45,457 bases of DNA, from contig JACPCS010000117.1 of assembly GCA_016184455.1 (NCBI GenBank), forward strand, positions 1-45,457. Direction: 5' to 3'. Numbering within the stretch: position 1 is the stretch's first letter; every line of letters starts with the position of its first letter. Shown here piece after piece: positions 24,694-33,799 of the stretch. Source of the stretch: Acidobacteriota bacterium. GTDB taxonomy: Bacteria > Acidobacteriota > Vicinamibacteria > Vicinamibacterales > UBA2999. The notes under the pieces are model-generated. The model saw only the letters and a program-made list of their open reading frames with translations. It was not told the DNA's origin and did not search any database. The position numbers and the translations under genes were made by a program.

Positions 24694-26729
24694 CGCCAGA
24701 GGTAATAGCCGAGGATCACGATCACCCCGATGAACATCGAGCCGGCATACGCGCGGACCGACCCGGTCTGCAACCGCCGCAGCAGCCCCGACCCTTCGGC
24801 GACGATCGTGCCGGTGCCGTTCACGGCACCGTCGACGACGGCCACGTCGAAGCCGCGCCAGAGGGCGCGATCCGACCCGCGCTGAATCGGGTGCACGACC
24901 GTCGCGTCGTAGAGTTCGTCCACGTAGTACTTGTTCAGCAGCAGCGTGTAGATGGAGGCATACCGGCGCGCCAGCGCGTCGGCCAGCTCACGGCGCTTCA
25001 GCCAGATGACCGACGCCAGCAGGATGCCGCCGATCGCCATCGCGCTCGAGACGCCCATCAGCGTCAGCTCGAGGCTGGCGGCGTCAGGCGCCTCCGTCGC
25101 CTCCTCCGCGGAGGGCTGAAGCCCTCCGCCTGCCACTCCGCCGACCTCCGGGGTGCCGGCCGGCGGCTGGAACGACGGCGCAAGCCAGGCGCCCAGCGGA
25201 TTGCCGCCGCCGACCGCGTGCGGCACGCCGACATACCCGGCGAGCACCGACCCGACGGCGAGGATGACGAGCACCAGCGCCATCGCGGCTGGCGCGTCGT
25301 GCAGATGACCATGGCCGGGATCCGGGAGTCGGGATCCGGGATCCACAGCGTGGTGGGCGTGAGCGTCGGATCCCGGATCCCCGATCCCGGATCCCCGGGC
25401 TTCGCCGTGGAACGTCAGAAACACGAGCCGGAACATGTAGGTGGCCGTCAGGAGCGAGGTGATCGCCGCCATCAGCCAGAGCAGCGTGTGCCCTTCGCGG
25501 AACGTCTCGTACAGGATCTCGTCCTTGCTGAAGAAGCCGGAAAGAAACGGCACGCCGGCAATGGCGAGCGAGCCGATCAGAAACGTCCAGTACGTGATCG
25601 GGAGATACCGCTTCAGGCCGCCCATGTTCCGGATGTCCTGCTCGCCGTGCAGTGCGTGGATCACCGCGCCCGACCCGAGGAACAGGAGCGCCTTGAAGAA
25701 CGCGTGCGTGTACAGATGGAAGATGCCGGCGCCGAACGCGCCAACGCCCATCGCCAGGAACATCAGCCCGAGCTGCGAGACGGTGGAGTACGCGAGTACG
25801 CGCTTGATGTCGTTCTGCACGAGCCCGATCGTCGCCGCCATCAGCGCCGTCAGCGCCCCAACCACCGCGACGATCAGCATCGTCTCGGGGGCGTGGCTGA
25901 ACAGGACCGCGTTGCGCCCGATCATGTACACGCCCGCCGTCACCATCGTCGCCGCATGGATCAGCGCCGACACCGGCGTCGGGCCCTCCATCGCATCCGG
26001 GAGCCAGACGTAGAGCGGGATCTGCGCCGACTTGCCCGTGGCGCCGATGAAGAGCAGCAGCGTCGCGATCGAGAGCGCACCGAAGACGCCCTCTTCCGGC
26101 GGCAGCCCTCCCACCATGGCGGCGATCCGCTGGAAGTCGAGTGTGCCGAAATACACGAACAGCAGGAGGACGCCGAGGATGAACCCGTAGTCGCCCACCC
26201 GGTTCACGACGAACGCCTTCTTGCCGGCATCGGCCGCCGACTTCTTGCGGAACCAGAAGCCGATCAGCAGGTACGAGCAGAGCCCCACGCCCTCCCAGCC
26301 GACGAACAGCACCAGGAAGTTCGCGCCCAGCACCAGCACGAGCATGAACGCGGCAAACAGGTTCAGGTAGGAGAAGTAGCGCGCGTACTCGCCGTCGGGC
26401 TCCTCGTGCATGTACGCGGTCGAGTAGATGTGAATGAGCGCGCCGACGCCCGAGACGATCAGAATCATCACCGCGGCAAGCGGGTCGGCGCGGAGCGTCA
26501 GGTCGAGCACGAAGTCGCCGGAGGCAATCCAGGTATAGACCGTCTGCTCGATCGCGCGCCCGCCGGCCGGCATCCCCGCAAGGTTCAGCACGGTCATCAC
26601 CGACACGACGAACGAGGCGACCATCACCGCCGAGGCGATGCTGCCGGAGAGCGTCTTCGACAGCCGCTGCCCGAGCGACGCGTTGATGAGGAACCCGAGG
26701 AGCGGAAAGAGCGGAATCAGCGCCAGCAC
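24690..26729 (-). CDS. nuoL: NADH-quinone oxidoreductase subunit L
   Basis: 679 residues. It has WEGVGLCSYLLIGFW, KKAFVVNRVGDYGF, LPDAMEGPTPVSALIHAATM and a C-terminal lateral helix with a final membrane segment. Between helix 13 and the lateral helix, two repeats are inserted in frame: a GGATCC-type tandem (residues 444-472, His/Gly/Asp-rich) and a perfect 22-bp palindrome (residues 534-541). Start: GTG at 26729, 4 bp after nuoK. Confidence 0.95.
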   Translation of the reverse strand: MLALIPLFPLLGFLINASLGQRLSKTLSGSIASAVMVASFVVSVMTVLNLAGMPAGGRAIEQTVYTWIASGDFVLDLTLRADPLAAVMILIVSGVGALIHIYSTAYMHEEPDGEYARYFSYLNLFAAFMLVLVLGANFLVLFVGWEGVGLCSYLLIGFWFRKKSAADAGKKAFVVNRVGDYGFILGVLLLFVYFGTLDFQRIAAMVGGLPPEEGVFGALSIATLLLFIGATGKSAQIPLYVWLPDAMEGPTPVSALIHAATMVTAGVYMIGRNAVLFSHAPETMLIVAVVGALTALMAATIGLVQNDIKRVLAYSTVSQLGLMFLAMGVGAFGAGIFHLYTHAFFKALLFLGSGAVIHALHGEQDIRNMGGLKRYLPITYWTFLIGSLAIAGVPFLSGFFSKDEILYETFREGHTLLWLMAAITSLLTATYMFRLVFLTFHGEARGSGIGDPGSDAHAHHAVDPGSRLPDPGHGHLHDAPAAMALVLVILAVGSVLAGYVGVPHAVGGGNPLGAWLAPSFQPPAGTPEVGGVAGGGLQPSAEEATEAPDAASLELTLMGVSSAMAIGGILLASVIWLKRRELADALARRYASIYTLLLNKYYVDELYDATVVHPIQRGSDRALWRGFDVAVVDGAVNGTGTIVAEGSGLLRRLQTGSVRAYAGSMFIGVIVILGYYLWR
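25108..25129. repeat. 22-bp palindrome GCGGAGGGCT / AGCCCTCCGC in nuoL
   Basis: Perfect 10-bp arms around GA. It encodes part of the GGGLQPSAEE linker of NuoL. Confidence 0.85.
25315..25399. repeat. GGGATCCGG tandem/inverted repeat in nuoL
   Basis: Two clusters of GGGATCCGGGATC-like units, inverted to each other around CACAGCGTGGTGGGCGTGAGC. All remain in the nuoL frame and yield a DPGSRLPDPG / GSGIGDPGSD linker. Confidence 0.8.
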
Positions 26730-26733
26730 GGGG

Positions 26734-27036
26734 TCACCATTTGAGCGACGTGAACGCGTCGGGGTTGAGCGACTCGCGGTGCCGGAAGAGCGCAATCACG
26801 ATCGCCAGGCCGACCGCGGCTTCGGCCGCGGCGACGGTCATCACGAAGAACACGATGATCTGGCCGTCGACGGTGCCGAGCTGACGGCCGAACGCGACGA
26901 AGCTGAGGTTCACGGCGTTGAGCATGATCTCGACCGACAGCAGGATCGTGATCAGGTTGCGCCGCAGGAAGACGCCGGCCGTGCCGATCGCAAAGAGCAC
27001 CGCCGACACGAACAGATAATGGCCGAGCGGAATCAC
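26734..27036 (-). CDS. nuoK: NADH-quinone oxidoreductase subunit K
   Basis: 100 residues, three helices, with the conserved glutamates in [13 protein letters not shown] and [12 protein letters not shown] that form part of the proton path. The GTG start gives the expected N-terminus IPLGHYL. A 108-bp gap with a hairpin separates it from nuoJ. Confidence 0.95.
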   Translation of the reverse strand: MIPLGHYLFVSAVLFAIGTAGVFLRRNLITILLSVEIMLNAVNLSFVAFGRQLGTVDGQIIVFFVMTVAAAEAAVGLAIVIALFRHRESLNPDAFTSLKW

Positions 27037-27064
27037 TTCTGGAACGCTCCGTCCAGCGTTAGGC

Positions 27065-27087
27065 GGGCCGCTCCGATGGAGCGGCCC
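27065..27087. repeat. 23-bp hairpin GGGCCGCTCC / GGAGCGGCCC
   Basis: Perfect 10-bp stem around GAT between nuoJ and nuoK. Sister of 10151-10173, with the arms changed in a compensatory way (T-A to C-G). Confidence 0.85.
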
Positions 27088-27144
27088 GAAGAGCCACGTT
27101 CGATGGCCGGTTGTGATATCAGCTCCCGCAGTTCGCCCATAGCA

Positions 27145-27675
27145 CTAGGACTCACCCTCCCGGCGGGCGAGGACCACCGCGCCGAGCATCGCCACGAGAA
27201 TCAGGACCGACGTCGCCTCGAACGCGAAGACGTACTCGCTGAAGAGCACGCGTCCGAGCGCGCGAACCGAGCCGGTGTCCGCGACCGCTCCCGCACCGAC
27301 CGGCGCCTCCACGCCGCGTGCGCTCAGGAGCGCCCAGGCGAGCTGCACGACCAGCAGTGCCGCGAGCAGGCCGCCGAAGCGCGAGATCGTCGGCCGCCGC
27401 AGCGGGTGCGTGCGATCCCATTCCGCCGCGTCCTCCTGCGGCGCGTTCAGCAGCATGACCACGAAGAGGAAGAGCACCATGATGGCGCCGGCATAGATGA
27501 TGATCTGCGCCACCGCGACGAAGGGCGCCTGGAGCTGGATGTACAGACCGGCGAGCGCGCCGAACGACGCGATGAGCAGCAGCACGCTGTACATGGGGTT
27601 CCGCTGCCCGATGACGAGCGCAGACGCGCCGATCGCAATCGCCGAGAGCAGATAGAAGACGAGCGTCTCAGGCAT
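27145..27675 (-). CDS. nuoJ: NADH-quinone oxidoreductase subunit J
   Basis: 176 residues, five helices, with the family motif VAQIIIYAGAIMVLFLFVVML containing the pi-bulge helix of subunit J. The ATG overlaps the nuoH end by 8 bp, the position normally held by nuoI. Confidence 0.95.
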   Translation of the reverse strand: MPETLVFYLLSAIAIGASALVIGQRNPMYSVLLLIASFGALAGLYIQLQAPFVAVAQIIIYAGAIMVLFLFVVMLLNAPQEDAAEWDRTHPLRRPTISRFGGLLAALLVVQLAWALLSARGVEAPVGAGAVADTGSVRALGRVLFSEYVFAFEATSVLILVAMLGAVVLARREGES

Positions 27676-28693
27676 TGAGGGAGAGAACGAGCGCCGCCGT
27701 CGCGATCAGATTGATGACCGACGCGGGGAACAGCCACTTCCACCCGAACTGCATCAGCTGGTCGTACCGGTAGCGCGGCACGGTCCAGCGGACCCAGATG
27801 TAGACGAAGAGGATCGCCCCGACCTTCACGAGGAACCAGATCCAGCCGTACTCCACCGGCAGAAACGGTCCGTGCCACCCGCCCAGATACAAGTCGGTCG
27901 CCACGGCCGCCGCCGTCGTCATGTTGATGTACTCGGCCTGCGGGAAGAGCGCGAAGCGCACCGAGCTGTACTCGGTGTTGTAGCCGGCGACGAGCTCCTG
28001 CTCCGCCTCCGGAAAATCGAAGGGCGCGCGATTGGTCTCGGCAATCGCCGCGGTCATGTAGATGAGAAAGCCGACCGGCTGCAGAAAGACGTACCAGCGA
28101 GGGATGACGCCGAACCAGTAGCCCGCCTGCGCGTCGACGGTCACGCGGAGCGACAGCGACTCCGCGAGCAGGATCACCGCCGAGAGCGCCGTCGCGTACG
28201 ACAGCTCGTAGCTGATCATCTGCGCCGAGGAGCGCAGCCCGCCGAGCAGCGAGTACTTGCTGTTGGACGACCAGCCGGCGAGCACGATCCCGTACACGCC
28301 CATCGACGTGAGCGCAAACACCACGAGGACGCCGACGTTGATGTCGGCGACGCCCAGCTTCACCGGCTCGTCGAGCAGACCGAAGAGCGTCGTCTCGGCG
28401 CCGAACGGCACGGTGGCGAATGCGGCGAAGGCGGCGGTGACGGCGAGAATCGGCGCCAGTGTGAAGAGCCACCGGTCGGCGCCCTTCGGCGTCAGCTCCT
28501 CCTTCATCAGGAGCTTCAGGATGTCGGCCAGCGGCTGCAGCAGGCCGTGGGGGCCGACGCGGTACGGCCCGTAGCGCTGCTGCATGAAGCCCATCACCTT
28601 CCGCTCGGCGTAGACGAGCAGTGCCGACGCGTTGATCAGCATGAGGAAGGTGAAGGCGATGACGCCGAGCTGGACGAGTAAGCGAAGATCCAT
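27668..28693 (-). CDS. nuoH: NADH-quinone oxidoreductase subunit H
   Basis: 341 residues, eight or nine helices. It forms the quinone chamber: ERKVMGFMQQRYGPYRVGPHGLLQPLAD, then ETNRAPFDFPEAEQELVAGYNTEYSS. I chose the ATG at 28693 (MDLRLLVQ). Upstream lies an inverted repeat instead of nuoG. Confidence 0.95.
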   Translation of the reverse strand: MDLRLLVQLGVIAFTFLMLINASALLVYAERKVMGFMQQRYGPYRVGPHGLLQPLADILKLLMKEELTPKGADRWLFTLAPILAVTAAFAAFATVPFGAETTLFGLLDEPVKLGVADINVGVLVVFALTSMGVYGIVLAGWSSNSKYSLLGGLRSSAQMISYELSYATALSAVILLAESLSLRVTVDAQAGYWFGVIPRWYVFLQPVGFLIYMTAAIAETNRAPFDFPEAEQELVAGYNTEYSSVRFALFPQAEYINMTTAAAVATDLYLGGWHGPFLPVEYGWIWFLVKVGAILFVYIWVRWTVPRYRYDQLMQFGWKWLFPASVINLIATAALVLSLNA

Positions 28694-28700
28694 ATCTTCA

Positions 28701-28773
28701 ACCACGAAGTCCACGACGATCACGAAACCCAAACGAGTGTTCTGTTCTTCGTGCCATTCGTGTTCTTCGTGGT
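28701..28773. repeat. inverted repeat ACCACGAAG ... CTTCGTGGT between nuoF and nuoH
   Basis: 73 bp with perfect 9-bp ends and further ACGAA / TTCGT units inside. It ends 5 bp before the nuoF stop. The same ends bound 34990-35046. It fills the slot where nuoG normally lies. Confidence 0.85.
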
Positions 28774-28777
28774 GTCA

Positions 28778-30088
28778 TCAATGCGCTCCGGCGAACACGG
28801 GCTGCCGTGCGCGCCACTCCGCCGGCAGCGTGCACCGCCCTTCCCGCACGTGCGCCTCGTACTCCGCCCGGAACACCTTCATCGTCGAGAGCACGGGTGT
28901 CGCCGCGGCGTCGCCGAAGGCGCAGAGCGTCTTGCCGACGATGTTGCTGGAGACGCCGAAGAGCAGATCGAGATCCTTGGGGCGGCCCTCGCCCGACTCG
29001 ATGCGGCGCAGCAACTTGAACAGCCAGTCGGTCCCCTCGCGGCACGGCGTGCATTTGCCGCACGACTCGTGGCGGTAGAAGTGCAGCAGGTTCATCGCGA
29101 GCCACACCATGCAGACGGTGTCGTTCATCACGATGATGCCGGCCGAGCCGAGCAGCGACCCGGCCTTCTGAATCGAATCGAAGCTGGAGGGAACGTCGAG
29201 CTGGTCGGGCAGGAGCAGCGGCACCGACGATCCGCCGGGAATCACCGCCTTGAGCGGTCGATCGTCCATCATGCCGCCGGCATGGTCGAAGATCAGCTGC
29301 CGCAGCGTCGTGTGCATCGACGCCTCGTACACGCCGGGCGTCTTCACGTGGCCGCTGATGCAAAACAGCTTCGGCCCGCCGTTCTTCTCGGGACCGAGGC
29401 TGGCAAACCACTCCGGCCCGTTGAGCACGATGAGCGGCACGTTGCAGAGCGTCTCGACGTTGTTGACCGCCGTCGGGCAGTGGTAGAGGCCCGCCACGGC
29501 CGGAAACGGCGGCTTGATCCGCGGCTGCGCGCGCTTGCCTTCGAGCGACTCGATGAGCGCCGTCTCCTCCCCCGCCTCGTACGCGCCGGCGCCGCGGTGT
29601 ACGTACACGTCACAGTCGGAGCCGCTGCCCAGGATGTTCTTCCCCAGGTACCCGGCCGTGTAGGCCTTCTCGATCTCGGCCTCGAGCACCTGCTGCACGT
29701 GATAGAACTCGCCGCGGATGTAGATGTAGGCGACCTTGGCGCCGATGGCGTAGCAGGCGATGGCGCACCCTTCGATGAGCAGGTGCGGGTTGCGCTCCAT
29801 CAGCACGTGATCCTTGAACGTGCCCGGCTCGCTCTCGTCGGCGTTGCAGCAGAGGTACTTCGGCTTCGGCGTGTCCTTCAGCACGAACTGCCACTTGAGG
29901 CCGGTCGGGAAGCCGGCGCCGCCGCGGCCGCGCAGCCCCGAGGCCTTCACCTGCTCGATGATGTCGTGTGGCTGGAGCGTCAGCGCCTTGCGGAGGCCTT
30001 CGTACCCGCGCTGGTGCTTCAGATAGAAGTCGAGCGTATAGGACTGCGGCTCGTTGACGTGCCTGGTGAGGACCGGTTCGTACGGCAT
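28778..30088 (-). CDS. nuoF: NADH-quinone oxidoreductase subunit F
   Basis: 436 residues. The FMN and NADH site is GRGGAGFPTGLKW and CNADESEPGTFKDH. The 4Fe-4S (N3) ligands are ESCGKCTPCREG plus a downstream Cys. It accepts electrons from NADH. The ATG overlaps the nuoE stop by one base (TAATG). No nuoG follows. Confidence 0.97.
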   Translation of the reverse strand: MPYEPVLTRHVNEPQSYTLDFYLKHQRGYEGLRKALTLQPHDIIEQVKASGLRGRGGAGFPTGLKWQFVLKDTPKPKYLCCNADESEPGTFKDHVLMERNPHLLIEGCAIACYAIGAKVAYIYIRGEFYHVQQVLEAEIEKAYTAGYLGKNILGSGSDCDVYVHRGAGAYEAGEETALIESLEGKRAQPRIKPPFPAVAGLYHCPTAVNNVETLCNVPLIVLNGPEWFASLGPEKNGGPKLFCISGHVKTPGVYEASMHTTLRQLIFDHAGGMMDDRPLKAVIPGGSSVPLLLPDQLDVPSSFDSIQKAGSLLGSAGIIVMNDTVCMVWLAMNLLHFYRHESCGKCTPCREGTDWLFKLLRRIESGEGRPKDLDLLFGVSSNIVGKTLCAFGDAAATPVLSTMKVFRAEYEAHVREGRCTLPAEWRARQPVFAGAH

Positions 30089-30690
30089 TAGCGTTCCTTA
30101 CAGAGATGACAACCGCTGAGCGACGCTTCACCGCGCGCCCTGAGGTCGTCGAGGAACTGCCGGACGCGATCCGGCGACAGCCGCTCCTGCCAGCCGTCGT
30201 TGACCATCACCACCGGCGCGCGATCGCACGCGCCGAGGCACTCGACCTCGACCAGCGTGAACGTGCCGTCCGGATCCGTTTCGCCCCGCTGGATCCCGAG
30301 CGCCGCCTCGAGCTCCTCCGTCACCCGCTCGGCGCCGACGAGCGCGCACGAGAGCGTCCGGCACACGTACAGCACGTACTTCCCGACCGGCTTGGTGAAG
30401 AACATCGTGTAGTACGACACGACATCCTCGACCTCGGCCGCCGTGCAGCCGATCTGCGTGGCGACGTGGTCCATGGCCGCGCGCGTCAGAGAGCCCTGTT
30501 GCCCCTGCGCGAGGTACAGCGCGTAGAGAATCGCCGACTTGCGCTGATCGGGCGGATAGCGCTTCACGCAGGCGTCGAACTTCGCCTGGTTCTCGGGCGT
30601 ATAGGCGAACGGCTCGCCTTCTTCCGGCAGCGCGCGCGCCGACTGGTGGAACTTCGCCGGCGCGTAGTCCATGCGTGGATGAAAGCTCAC
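30088..30690 (-). CDS. nuoE: NADH-quinone oxidoreductase subunit E
   Basis: 200 residues. Thioredoxin-like subunit with the 2Fe-2S (N1a) ligands CRTLSC and CLGAC. The GTG at 30690 overlaps the nuoD stop (GTGA); an ATG six codons later is an alternative. Partner of NuoF. Confidence 0.95.
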   Translation of the reverse strand: MSFHPRMDYAPAKFHQSARALPEEGEPFAYTPENQAKFDACVKRYPPDQRKSAILYALYLAQGQQGSLTRAAMDHVATQIGCTAAEVEDVVSYYTMFFTKPVGKYVLYVCRTLSCALVGAERVTEELEAALGIQRGETDPDGTFTLVEVECLGACDRAPVVMVNDGWQERLSPDRVRQFLDDLRARGEASLSGCHLCKER

Positions 30691-31868
30691 CGGTCGCAGT
30701 CTCCCATGACGACGTCGGTCGATCCGATCACCGCGACGACATCGGCGATCAGGCCGGCGTCGACGAGCGTCGGCAGCGCCTGAATGGCCAGGAGCGACGG
30801 CGCGCGCATCTTGATCCGCCACGGGCGGTTCGTGCCGTCCGAGACGACGTAGACGCCGTGCTCGCCGCGCGGCCCCTCCACCGGCACGTACGCGTCGCCG
30901 GCGGGAACCGTGAACCCCTGGGAGTAGATCAGAAAGTGCTGAATCAGCGCTTCCATCTCCGTGTAGACCTTGTCCTTCGGCGGCGGCACCACGCGCGGGT
31001 CGTCGCACGCCCAGGCGCCGGTCGACGGAATCCGCGTGATCGCCTGCCGGCAGATCGTCACGCTCTCGCGGAGCTCGCGCATCCGCACCCGGTACCGCGC
31101 ATAGACGTCGCCTTCGCGCTCGGTCGGCACCTCGAAGTCGTAGGTCTCGTAGCCCGAATACGGGAAGTACTTGCGCACGTCGTAGTCGACGCCCGACGCG
31201 CGCGCAATCGGCCCCACGAGCCCCCACGCCAGCGCCGCGTCTGCGGAGACGACGCCGACGCCCTGCGTGCGGCGCATGAAGATGTCGTTCTTGCTGAGCA
31301 GTCCCTCGAACTCGTCGATCTTCGCCGGAAAGCGATCGAGGAACGCGTTCACCGCCTCGTGGAATCCGCGCGGCAGATCCTCCCGCAGGCCGCCAATGCG
31401 GAAATAGCTCGGGAAGAACCGGAATCCCGCGACGAGCTCGTTGATGTTCATGATGAGCTCGCGCTCGCGGATCGCGTAGAAGAGCATCGAGACGGCGCCG
31501 ATTTCGAGCGCGTGGGTCCCGAGCCAGATCAGATGGCTCGCAATCCGCTGCAGCTCCGCGATGAGCACGCGGATGTCCCTGACGCGCTGTGGCATCTCGA
31601 GGCCGAGGAGCTTTTCGACGCTCAGCGCGTAGGCGAGGCTGTTCGACTGGGCGCCCAGGTAGTCCATCCGCTCGACGAGCGGCACCACCTGCTGCCACTT
31701 CTTCTGCTCGGCCGTCTTCTCGATGCCCGTGTGGAGGTAGCCGATCGTCGGCCGCAGCGACCGGATGACTTCGCCATCGAGCTCCAGCACCAGCCGCAGG
31801 ACGCCGTGCGTGCTGGGATGCTGCGGCCCCATGTTCACGGTCATCGTCTCGGTGCGGAGCTCAGCCAT
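30687..31868 (-). CDS. nuoD: NADH-quinone oxidoreductase subunit D
   Basis: 393 residues, the 49-kDa type quinone-site subunit. It contains GPQHPSTHGVLRLVLELDGE, IGYLHTGIEK and the C-terminal DPVMGDCDR-type ending (DVVMGDCDR). It forms the quinone pocket with NuoB. Confidence 0.97.
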   Translation of the reverse strand: MAELRTETMTVNMGPQHPSTHGVLRLVLELDGEVIRSLRPTIGYLHTGIEKTAEQKKWQQVVPLVERMDYLGAQSNSLAYALSVEKLLGLEMPQRVRDIRVLIAELQRIASHLIWLGTHALEIGAVSMLFYAIRERELIMNINELVAGFRFFPSYFRIGGLREDLPRGFHEAVNAFLDRFPAKIDEFEGLLSKNDIFMRRTQGVGVVSADAALAWGLVGPIARASGVDYDVRKYFPYSGYETYDFEVPTEREGDVYARYRVRMRELRESVTICRQAITRIPSTGAWACDDPRVVPPPKDKVYTEMEALIQHFLIYSQGFTVPAGDAYVPVEGPRGEHGVYVVSDGTNRPWRIKMRAPSLLAIQALPTLVDAGLIADVVAVIGSTDVVMGDCDR

Positions 31869-31880
31869 CGTGATCCACGT

Positions 31881-32426
31881 TCAGTGAGCCATTCTCCTCG
31901 TCCGGTCCCTCTGGAGGTTCGCCTTGAATTCCTCTTCGCTGATCTCGAGCGGCTCGTAGGTCTGTGCCGGCTTCCGGATCTGCACGGGATAGTCCTTGCG
32001 CTGCGGATGCCCCTCCCAGTCCTCAGGCATCAGCAGCCGCCGCAAATCGGGGTGCCCCTCGAAGACGATGCCGAACATGTCCCAGACCTCGCGTTCGAGC
32101 CAGCCGGCCGAGGGCCAGACGTCCTGGACCGTCGGCACCGACCCGGTTTCGTTCGCGCGGACCTTGAGACGGAGCCGCAGCCGGTTGGGAATCGACAGCA
32201 GGTGGTAGACGACCTCGAAGCGCGGGTCGCGCGGAAAGTAGTCGGCGGCCGTCACCTCGACGAGCGCGGTGAACCGGAGCGACGGCGTGTCGCGCAGCGC
32301 CAGACAGGTCTCGACGAGGCGATTGGCGGGGACGTAAAGGGTGGCAAAGTCGACGCTCGCGCCCGCTTCGTAGACGGTGCCGGGGACGATCGGCGCCAGC
32401 GCGGTGATGATCCCGTGAGCATCCAC
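31881..32426 (-). CDS. nuoC: NADH-quinone oxidoreductase subunit C
   Basis: 181 residues from GTG at 32426, 12 bp after nuoB. Contains TLYVPANRLVETC, FEVVYHLLSIPNRLRLRLKV and the signature EREVWDMFGIVFEGHPDLRR. An upstream in-frame ATG lies inside nuoB; the conserved region needs only the GTG. Confidence 0.93.
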   Translation of the reverse strand: MDAHGIITALAPIVPGTVYEAGASVDFATLYVPANRLVETCLALRDTPSLRFTALVEVTAADYFPRDPRFEVVYHLLSIPNRLRLRLKVRANETGSVPTVQDVWPSAGWLEREVWDMFGIVFEGHPDLRRLLMPEDWEGHPQRKDYPVQIRKPAQTYEPLEISEEEFKANLQRDRTRRMAH

Positions 32427-32437
32427 AGCGCGAAGCG

Positions 32438-32982
<545 letters not shown>

Positions 32983-32986
<4 letters not shown>

Positions 32987-33420
32987 GCCGCCTTCCGACC
33001 CTCTTGCCGCCGCAGCCCGGAGCCCCCGCCGCGCGGTTTTCGCGCGGTGGGGTGGAGGCGCGCCGGCGGGCCCCAGTCGAGGACGCCCTTCCGCCAGACG
33101 TAGACGTAGCCGACGGCCAGGATCAGAAAGAACGTCAAGAGCTGCACGAACCCCGCCCAGCCGAGATCGCGCAGCGCGACGGCCCAGGGATAGAGAAAGG
33201 CAATCTCGATGTCGAAGAGCAGAAAGATCATGGCCACCAGATAGAACTTCACCGACTGGCGCTCACGCGCGGTGCCCACGGCGGGCATGCCGCACTCGTA
33301 CGGCGCGAGCTTTTCGGGGGTGGGATTCCGGGGTCCGAGCAGGATCGACAAGCCGATCATCACGCCGGCGAATCCGACGCCAAGGGCGATCATGATCACG
33401 ACGCCGAGCCAGCCGTCCAT
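32983..33420 (-). CDS. nuoA: NADH-quinone oxidoreductase subunit A
   Basis: 145 residues, three helices, with [20 protein letters not shown] (the conserved Cys loop) and [15 protein letters not shown]. Conserved sequence ends near residue 117. The remainder ([19 protein letters not shown]) is encoded by the 29-bp palindrome and flanking repeat, giving a basic tail not typical of NuoA. First gene of the operon. Confidence 0.95.
33024..33052. repeat. 29-bp palindrome in the 3' end of nuoA
   Basis: CCCCGCCGCGC / GCGCGGTGGGG with loop GGTTTTC. It encodes [11 protein letters not shown] of NuoA, in the same phase as the copy in the cytochrome c gene. Confidence 0.9.
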
Positions 33421-33479
33421 CTACTGGTCCGTCCGGACTGGTCGGGTACCAGCCATAACCGGCCTCCGAGCGCGATTCC

Positions 33480-33506
33480 GCGGGCCGCGACAACGGCGCG
33501 GCCCGC
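33480..33506 (-). promoter_or_regulatory. strong hairpin in the nuoA leader
   Basis: GCGGGCCGCG / CGCGGCCCGC, perfect 10-bp stem with a 7-nt loop, 60 bp upstream of nuoA in the predicted 5' untranslated RNA. No T-run follows, so it is more likely a stabiliser or regulatory fold than a terminator. Confidence 0.5.
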
Positions 33507-33571
33507 CCTGCAGCGGGAGCCACATCACCATGAGATCCTCGAAGGCCTCGGACCTCAGGCCCCGGGCCGCG

Positions 33572-33613
33572 CCTCTCGACTGATGCTCGGGGCGCCCTGA
33601 GCAGAGTCGACGG
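33572..33613. repeat. CCCTTCGAC-family palindrome in the nuoA leader
   Basis: CTCTCGACTGATGCTCGGGGCGCCCTGAGCAGAGTCGACGGG, an imperfect palindrome centred on GGCGCC. It is preceded at 33549-33571 by GGACCTCAGGCCCCGGGCC of the GGCCTCAGGCC family. Confidence 0.75.
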
Positions 33614-33685
33614 GCAGAGGCATCAGAGGTCGAGGCCCGGAGACAAGCGCACAGCCGCGCTTGTGAAGATTTTCTCAACCTACCC

Positions 33686-33714
33686 ATGCTATAGAACCAA
33701 TGGGGAAACGTCAA
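33686..33714 (-). promoter_or_regulatory. predicted promoter of the nuo operon
   Basis: Minus strand: TTGACG (33714-33709), 17-bp spacer, TAGCAT (33691-33686). Expected start near 33679, giving a leader of about 260 nt that contains two palindromic repeats and the hairpin at 33480-33506. The 379-bp gap 33421-33799 holds no gene that I can support. Confidence 0.55.
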
Positions 33715-33735
33715 TGCAACGACGCGCGAGCACAC

Positions 33736-33797
33736 GCCCAACTCCCAGCGTGCCAACTCCCAAGCTTGGGAGTTGGGAGTGGCCGACTGGGGAGTTG
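33736..33797. repeat. GGGAGTTGG cluster
   Basis: CCCAACTCCCAGCGTGCCAACTCCCAAGCTTGGGAGTTGGGAG...GGGGAGTTG, an inverted repeat centred on AAGCTT. It ends 2 bp before the ATG of the glycosyltransferase at 33800 and supplies its ribosome-binding sequence (GGGGAG). Confidence 0.85.
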
Positions 33798-33799
33798 AC

